From positions 5,843,001 to 5,907,000 of the forward strand of contig JBAGRR010000001.1 of NCBI GenBank assembly GCA_036924835.1: a stretch of DNA of 64,000 nt, given 5' to 3'. Each line of letters begins with the position of its first letter. The first letter of the stretch is position 1. Of the stretch, positions 59,457 to 64,000 are shown piece by piece. A model generated the notes under the pieces. That model had not been told where the DNA came from. It saw only the letters and a list, made by a program, of their open reading frames with translations, and searched no databases. This DNA is from Nitrobacteraceae bacterium AZCC 1564 (GTDB lineage Bacteria; Pseudomonadota; Alphaproteobacteria; Rhizobiales; Xanthobacteraceae). Both the position numbers and the translations under genes were made by a program.

Positions 59457-59487
59457 CCCCGCAGCGCGAGCTGTGGGGTGTTTCTTT
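59457..59487 (+). terminator. hppA terminator
   Basis: CCCCGCAGC pairs with GCTGTGGGG (one G-T pair) and is followed by TGTTTCTTT, 28 bp after the hppA stop. Confidence 0.75.
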
Positions 59488-59618
59488 GCGGCAAAAGTTC
59501 GGTTGATTCGCTTCGAGTTGATGACAATTCGACGCGGCTGAGCCGGATATATTTTTCGTCTGTGCCCGGAAACCCGCCTCAGTTGCCGCGTTATCTGCGT
59601 TCAACGAGGGAACATACC

Positions 59619-59771
59619 ATGGCAGCTGATGATGGAGATCCGTTTGAGCAGGGAAAGCTTGCACGGGTCAACAACGAGCCGCACGAGAATCCCTATCCGG
59701 AAAATACCGAAGAGCATGACCGCTGGGAGGCCGGCTACCAATTCGTAGAGCGCGGCCTGACAGCGGTATGA
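59619..59771 (+). CDS. Small Rmf/CrpP-like protein
   Basis: The 50-residue product has FEQGKLARVNNEPHENPYPE followed by NTEEHDRWEAGYQFVERG. The pattern GxxAxxxxxxxxNPYPxxxxxxxxWxxGy resembles ribosome modulation factor and CrpP-like proteins, which bind ribosomes or small ligands. GAGGGA precedes ATG 59619. The family link is by pattern only. Confidence 0.6.
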   Translation: MAADDGDPFEQGKLARVNNEPHENPYPENTEEHDRWEAGYQFVERGLTAV

Positions 59772-59856
59772 TGGATCGGTCACAAGACAGGACGGCCCCC
59801 TGAACGGCGCCGTATTGGGGATTCATTGATGCCAACGCGAGCGAGCGCGATGTCCG

Positions 59857-60855
59857 TCAATTGACGTCCATCTTCAGTCCCTCCTTCTCGATGATCCCGG
59901 CAAACTTTTTGATCTCGGCGTTGATGAATCCAGTGAACTGCTCAGGCGTCCCATAGTCGGGGACAGCGCCCATCTGGCTGATGTTCTTCTTGATGTCGTC
60001 GCGCGCCAGCATCTTTTTGATTTCGCCATTCAGTGCATCGACCGCGGGCCGCGGCGTGCCTTGCGGCAGAAACACACCGAACCAGGACGAGACGTCAAAG
60101 TTCGCAAGCTCCGGCGCGCTTTCCCGCATCGTCGGAACGTGAGGCGCCATGAAGCTACGCTCCGGCGTGGTAACGGCCAGCGGCACAAGCTTTCCATCCA
60201 GTGCCTGAGGCAAGGTGGGGAAGAGGTTGTCGAACAGGATCGATATATCGCCTCCTAGCGCTGCCGTGAGTGCTGGGCCTGCGCCACGGAAAGGAATGTG
60301 CGTCATCTTCAAGCCCGTTAGCTGGAGAAACCAGACGGCAGTGAGGTGCGGGCTTTGTCCGACGCCGGATGAGCCGTAGTTCAGTTTGTCGGGATTGGCC
60401 TTGAGATAGGCGATCAATTCCGGAATCGATTTGATGCCGCTGGAGGGATGAGCGGACACGATGTTCGGAATGCGGATCGCGTTGCTGACCGGCTGCAACT
60501 GGTCGGCTTTGTAGGGCAGGTTACGGAAGATGCTGTAGGCCACCGCGTTCGGTCCGGGATTGCCGACCAGGATGGTGTGCCCGTCAGGCTTCTGCCGAAC
60601 GAAATCGGCCGTGCCGATGGTCCCGCCCGCACCTGATTTGTTGTCAACGACCGCAGATTGTCCCCACGCGGCCTGAAGATGTTGCGCGAGGTAGCGTCCG
60701 ATCACGTCAGTGCTGCCGCCAGGAGCCGCAGGCACAACGATGCGGATCGTCTCAGTGGGACGCCAGTCGGCTTTCGCATGGCGCGGCCAGAATAGACTTG
60801 TGGAGAGAGCGGCACCACCGGACAGCACGGTGCGGCGAGACAGCGGACGCGTCAT
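59857..60855 (-). CDS. Bug-family (tripartite tricarboxylate transporter) substrate-binding protein
   Basis: The 332-residue periplasmic protein has a twin-arginine-like signal (SRRTVLSGGAALSTSLFWPR, cleaved after AKA). It then has ETIRIVVPAAPGGSTDVIGR, NKSGAGGTIGTADFVRQKPD, GHTILVGNPG, the YGSSGVGQSPHLT loop and a C-terminal EKEGLKMDVN. Bug/TctC proteins bind carboxylates for TctAB-type importers. No TctA/TctB genes are near, so it is an orphan binding protein with unknown ligand. Confidence 0.9.
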   Translation of the reverse strand: MTRPLSRRTVLSGGAALSTSLFWPRHAKADWRPTETIRIVVPAAPGGSTDVIGRYLAQHLQAAWGQSAVVDNKSGAGGTIGTADFVRQKPDGHTILVGNPGPNAVAYSIFRNLPYKADQLQPVSNAIRIPNIVSAHPSSGIKSIPELIAYLKANPDKLNYGSSGVGQSPHLTAVWFLQLTGLKMTHIPFRGAGPALTAALGGDISILFDNLFPTLPQALDGKLVPLAVTTPERSFMAPHVPTMRESAPELANFDVSSWFGVFLPQGTPRPAVDALNGEIKKMLARDDIKKNISQMGAVPDYGTPEQFTGFINAEIKKFAGIIEKEGLKMDVN

Positions 60856-60919
60856 CGATATCCTCCCATGTGTATCTCTTTGCGAGATTTTTATCGGGAG
60901 AGCGTACCGGTCACATTTC

Positions 60920-61061
60920 CTAGTGTCCAGAATCCAAAGTTCGCCTCATCGTCCAGCGCGCTCTTTAGCGAACTTTGGATTCGAGAGTGTGGTTCAGGTT
61001 CAGAAGTTCGCTGAAAGGACTCGCAGGAAAAATCGGGCGAACTTCTGAACCACCGCACTAG
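60920..61061. mobile_element. CTAG double-hairpin unit (A + B) fused by a deletion
   Basis: Hairpin A starts at CTAG 60920. Its 3' arm ends at GGATTCGAGAG and is directly joined to the B arm TGTGGTTCAGGTTCAG. The usual GACACTAG, spacer and CTAG between the hairpins are missing, about 25 bp shorter than normal. The right CTAG is at 61058-61061. Confidence 0.78.
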
Positions 61062-61095
61062 CGGCAAGGTGATTGGATCCAGAGAAGATGGCGCA

Positions 61096-61127
61096 ACGCA
61101 AAAGCCCCGCAGCAGCGCTGCGGGGCT
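61096..61127 (-). terminator. bamE terminator
   Basis: Stem AAGCCCCGCAG / CTGCGGGGCTT (11 bp) with a short loop. Read on the minus strand it ends in CTTTTGCG, 24 bp after the bamE stop. Confidence 0.8.
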
Positions 61128-61150
61128 TGAGACATTCGATGTGCCGCGGG

Positions 61151-61636
61151 TCAGCGCGGGCTGAGGAGTTTGAACAGCGGTGTCAGGTAGCTCATTTCCT
61201 GACCACTGGTCGGCGTGGTGCGGCTGATGAAGTCGAAGATCTTGCCGTCCTTGAGACCGTAATTGGCGATGCGCTGGACGGTCCGGTTCTTGTCGAAATA
61301 GATCGCGATTACGCGCTGGTCGATGACCTGCTGCGGCATGAAGGCGACCTTCCGCTCGGAGCGCTGGGAGATGTAGTAGAACACCTCGCCGCTCAGGGTC
61401 GCGACGGTGGAGGGGGTGCCCATCACGATCAGGACCTGATCCTGGCTCGCCCCGATTGGGATTTGCTCCAGTGCGCCTTCCGGCAGGATATAGCCCCTCT
61501 GGAATTGTTCGCCTGTACAGGCGCCCAAGGCGCCGCAGACAACAGCGACTACAGCGATTGCGCGCAACTTCCGCCAGCCGGCAACAAAGCCGAGCCGGCC
61601 TTTGGTCGCAGGACCAGCTTGACCGGTAACAGTCAT
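61151..61636 (-). CDS. bamE: Outer-membrane protein assembly factor BamE (SmpA/OmlA)
   Basis: BamE is a lipoprotein of the BAM complex that inserts beta-barrels. The 161-residue product has a hydrophobic signal ending in the lipobox GALGAC (Cys40), then PEGALEQIPIGASQDQVLIV, MGTPSTVATLSGEVFYYIS, FDKNRTVQRIANYGL and a short tail. It is divergent to the cytochrome bc1 chaperone gene. Confidence 0.92.
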   Translation of the reverse strand: MTVTGQAGPATKGRLGFVAGWRKLRAIAVVAVVCGALGACTGEQFQRGYILPEGALEQIPIGASQDQVLIVMGTPSTVATLSGEVFYYISQRSERKVAFMPQQVIDQRVIAIYFDKNRTVQRIANYGLKDGKIFDFISRTTPTSGQEMSYLTPLFKLLSPR

Positions 61637-61761
61637 ACTTGGGATTGACCTTCCTCTTGCGTCGATCGAAGCGTTGACGTACCGGGCAGGGCTTCCGATT
61701 TCAACACTTCAGAAGCCTCGGGTTATCTAGTGGGTCCCAAGGCCTCAGCGCGGAACCAAAA

Positions 61762-62298
61762 ATGCTCTGGCCCTTCAATCGCTTGAAAAATCCTCACGCC
61801 CCGCCGCGCGGCACCATTGAAGCCATCTATGGCATGATCGTGGCGCAGGCGCGAGAACCGGCCTTTTACGCAAGCCTCAATGTGGCCGATTCGGTTAATG
61901 GCCGGCTGGATATGCTCATCCTCCATCTGTGGCTGGTGTTGCGCCGATTGCGGTCGGTGGACGGAGGGGAACAGTTGGCGCAGGCCCTGTTCGATCATTT
62001 CTGTACCGATATGGACGACAACCTGCGTGAAATGGGAGTTGGCGACCTGACCGTGCCGAAACGAATGCAGGCCTTCGGCGAAGCCTTTTATGGCCGGTCC
62101 ACCGCTTACGACATGGCGTTTGAGGCCGGTGACGAGGAGCTGACCAAGGCGCTGATGCGCAATGTCCTCAACGGCGAATTTCCGGATAGCGCCCCGCGTC
62201 CTTACGAACTACGTGCGGGCGGTCAGTGCTGCTCTCAATGCCGCAGAGCCCAAGGCTCTTTCTGCAGGTTCATGGACGTTTCCCAAGCCGATGCTTAA
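61762..62298 (+). CDS. Ubiquinol-cytochrome c chaperone (CBP3-like), C-terminus frameshifted
   Basis: The product begins with FNRLKNPHAPPRGTIEAIYG, MIVAQAREPAFYASLNVADS and MLILHLWLVLRRLR, and continues DMDDNLREMGVGDLTVPKRM and AFYGRSTAYDMA, all matching the family needed for cytochrome bc1 assembly. The last ~35 codons as read (ELRAGGQCCSQCRRAQ) do not. Shifting by one base at the CCCC run near 62192 gives LTNYVRAVSAALNAAEPKAL and SAGSWTFPKP, the expected C-terminus, with a stop at 62303-62305. It is either a real frameshift or a base-calling error. Confidence 0.8.
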   Translation: MLWPFNRLKNPHAPPRGTIEAIYGMIVAQAREPAFYASLNVADSVNGRLDMLILHLWLVLRRLRSVDGGEQLAQALFDHFCTDMDDNLREMGVGDLTVPKRMQAFGEAFYGRSTAYDMAFEAGDEELTKALMRNVLNGEFPDSAPRPYELRAGGQCCSQCRRAQGSFCRFMDVSQADA

Positions 62299-62317
62299 CT
62301 CCTGAACAGGTGGTGGC

Positions 62318-62908
62318 ATGAGCAAAGCTGACGAGATGACGGAAAAGATGATTCCCTGGAGTTTCCCGGTTGCGGTGGCTCAGCTACCCGAGAAGGGCGC
62401 ACATCAGAACTTGGAGGCCACGGCGGCGCAGCGTGACGCGATCGCAGTCCTTGCGGAGCTGCCGGCGGTGATGGAAGCGAGGGCGGAATTCGATCTGGCC
62501 CATGCTCCGGGTGGCCAGGTTCACGTCACTGGGCGCGTGAAAGCACGTGTCGAGCAGACCTGCGTGGTGAGCCTCGATCCGGTCGAGAACGACATCGACG
62601 AGCCGATCGACATCATGTTTGCGCCGCCCTCGCAGATCCCCGTGAGCGCCAAGGTCGTCCAGTCGGAAGAGGGCGACGAGTTCGAGATCCCGGATCCGCC
62701 AGAGCCCATCGTCAATGGCTTTATCGATCTTGGGGTGTTGGCAGCCGAGTTCCTGATTCTGGGATTGGATCCCTATCCGCGGAAGCCCGGGGCGGAATTC
62801 GTCCCGCCGGAGGTTCCTGAGGACCCGGAGGAGCACCCCTTCGCCGCCCTAAAGGCCCTCAAGGACACTCCTGCCTCTCCCAAGGCCAAGAAGCCAAAGA
62901 AGAAGTGA
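62318..62908 (+). CDS. YceD-family (DUF177) protein
   Basis: The 196-residue product has VHVTGRVKARVEQTCVVSLD, then PVENDIDEPIDIMF, the acidic EEGDEFEIPDPPEPIVNGFI and DLGVLAAEFLILGLDPYPRK. It ends in an HPFAALKALKD tail, all typical of DUF177/YceD. Members are linked to 23S rRNA accumulation and usually lie near plsX, as here. The Cys in EQTCVVSL is conserved. Confidence 0.88.
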   Translation: MSKADEMTEKMIPWSFPVAVAQLPEKGAHQNLEATAAQRDAIAVLAELPAVMEARAEFDLAHAPGGQVHVTGRVKARVEQTCVVSLDPVENDIDEPIDIMFAPPSQIPVSAKVVQSEEGDEFEIPDPPEPIVNGFIDLGVLAAEFLILGLDPYPRKPGAEFVPPEVPEDPEEHPFAALKALKDTPASPKAKKPKKK

Positions 62909-63087
62909 AGAAACCGGGTATAGGGCCATTGACCGAACGGGTCTGCCGGGTCAAGGCGTTGTATCGGACAACGAAAACGCTATTGTCGCTGCCCGGCTGG
63001 GGGCCGGTACCGTATTTTGGTCCGCCTTTGCCTCACGCCTAACCCGCGGTTCTCTGAGGCCGCAAGAATCAGGTTTCCAGGACGCCC

Positions 63088-64000
63088 ATGCCGCAAAAGG
63101 TTCGAATCGCGCTTGACGCCATGGGCGGCGATTTCGGTGCGTCGGTGGTTGTCCCGGGGGCTGCGCTGGCGTTGACACGGCATCAGGATGTGGAATTCCT
63201 GCTGTTTGGTGACAGCACGCTGATCAATGCTCAACTGGCTCAGCATCCGGCCCTTAAGGCCGTATCACGCGTGTTTCATGCTGACATCGCCATCAGCATG
63301 GACGAGAAGCCAAGTCAGGCGCTCCGGCGGGGCCGCAAGTCGTCGTCCATGTGGCTGGCGATCGATGCGGTCAAAAAAGGCGAGGCGGATGTTGCGGTCT
63401 CGGCCGGCAACACTGGCGCGCTTATGGCCATGGCCAGGCTCAACCTGCGGATGCTGCCGGGAATCGAACGCCCGGCGATCGCTGCGGTCTGGCCGACGGT
63501 GCGCGGTGAATCGGTGGTGCTCGATGTCGGCGCGTCGATCGGCGGCGATGCACGTCATCTCGCGTCGCTTGCGATCATGGGCGGTGCCATGGCCCAGGTG
63601 CTGTTCGATCTCGAGCGTCCGACCGTCGGTCTGCTCAATATCGGCGTCGAGGAAGTGAAGGGCGTCGAGGAGGTTCGCGAGGCTGCGGAGTTGCTCCGGG
63701 CCATGAACCTGCCTCAGCTTGATTTCATTGGTTTCGTCGAGGGCGACGGCATCGGCAAGGGTGCCGCCGATGTTATCGTGACAGAAGGGTTCACCGGCAA
63801 CATCGCGTTGAAGACGGCGGAGGGCACCGCGCGCCAGATCGCGGAATATCTGCGCAGTGCCATGAGCCGAACTTGGCGCTCCAAGCTCGGCTATATTTTT
63901 GCACGTGGTGCGTTCAATGCGCTGCGCGACAAGATGGACCCTCGCAAGGTCAATGGTGGCGTATTTCTTGGACTGAACGGGGTGGTCATCAAGAGCCATG
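63088..64000 (+). CDS. plsX: Phosphate acyltransferase PlsX, 5' part
   Basis: The frame is open to the right edge, with ~304 codons present of about 350. PlsX converts acyl-ACP to acyl-phosphate, the first step of phospholipid synthesis with PlsY. Visible blocks are [107 protein letters not shown] and [16 protein letters not shown]. It follows DUF177 as expected. Confidence 0.95.
   Translation, partial: MPQKVRIALDAMGGDFGASVVVPGAALALTRHQDVEFLLFGDSTLINAQLAQHPALKAVSRVFHADIAISMDEKPSQALRRGRKSSSMWLAIDAVKKGEADVAVSAGNTGALMAMARLNLRMLPGIERPAIAAVWPTVRGESVVLDVGASIGGDARHLASLAIMGGAMAQVLFDLERPTVGLLNIGVEEVKGVEEVREAAELLRAMNLPQLDFIGFVEGDGIGKGAADVIVTEGFTGNIALKTAEGTARQIAEYLRSAMSRTWRSKLGYIFARGAFNALRDKMDPRKVNGGVFLGLNGVVIKSH

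Overview
The window is a chromosomal segment from an alphaproteobacterium of the Bradyrhizobium/Rhodopseudomonas/Afipia/Nitrobacter group. This rests on gene order (gatA-gatB, rpoZ-rsh-pdxJ-acpS-lepB-rnc-era-recO-parC, glyA-nrdR-ribD-ribE-ribH-nusB-thiL, bamE - cytochrome bc1 chaperone - yceD - plsX), on a porin family 2 outer-membrane protein, and on several small proteins I recognise from that family. The genus is not settled.

Layout. 1-3873: end of gatA, a patatin-like lipoprotein and gatB. 3874-6232: gene-poor DNA holding a 34-residue histone-H1-like gene and a Sel1-repeat gene. 6233-11178: a decayed island at tRNA-Ser(GCU). It has an integrase remnant, an otsA (trehalose-phosphate synthase) remnant, small ORFs, an HWE histidine kinase, an HNH gene, an XRE regulator and a 21-bp flanking direct repeat. 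11329-19643: an OGT-like TPR glycosyltransferase, porin, alpha/beta hydrolase and soluble lytic transglycosylase. 20064-24479: dapA, mscL, smpB, a peroxiredoxin, a uracil-DNA glycosylase and an NYN-domain protein. 24829-36335: the rpoZ to trmO housekeeping block. 36625-40068: two tandem RTX-like secreted protein genes. 40360-50719: Mn transporter, chemoreceptor, HxlR/azoreductase pair, bpt, RDD protein, hemB and ldtR. 50898-59771: glyA, nrdR, riboflavin genes, nusB, thiL, H+-PPase and an Rmf-like protein. 59857-64000: a Bug-type binding protein, bamE, a frameshifted cytochrome bc1 chaperone gene, yceD and the start of plsX.

The most interesting signal is a family of small, apparently mobile, intergenic elements. 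The unit is about 162-170 bp: two different long hairpins (each about 75-79 bp), every end bounded by CTAG, separated by a ~13-bp AT-rich spacer. The first hairpin has a 3-4-nt bulge in its 3' arm and the second has one in its 5' arm, so the unit is mirror-symmetric in structure although its arms differ in sequence. I count 31 hairpins, which resolve into 15 units plus one remnant at 12 loci. At four loci one unit sits inside another exactly at a CTAG, and removing the inner unit restores a canonical 164-169-bp outer unit. At three gene ends the CTAG of insertion is formed by the TAG stop codon; a fourth stop lies in the CTAG of a separate 41-bp palindrome. In one case a hairpin appears to supply the start codon of a uracil-DNA glycosylase gene. 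No transposase for these units is in the window.

All calls come from reading the sequence and from family knowledge; no database search was run.
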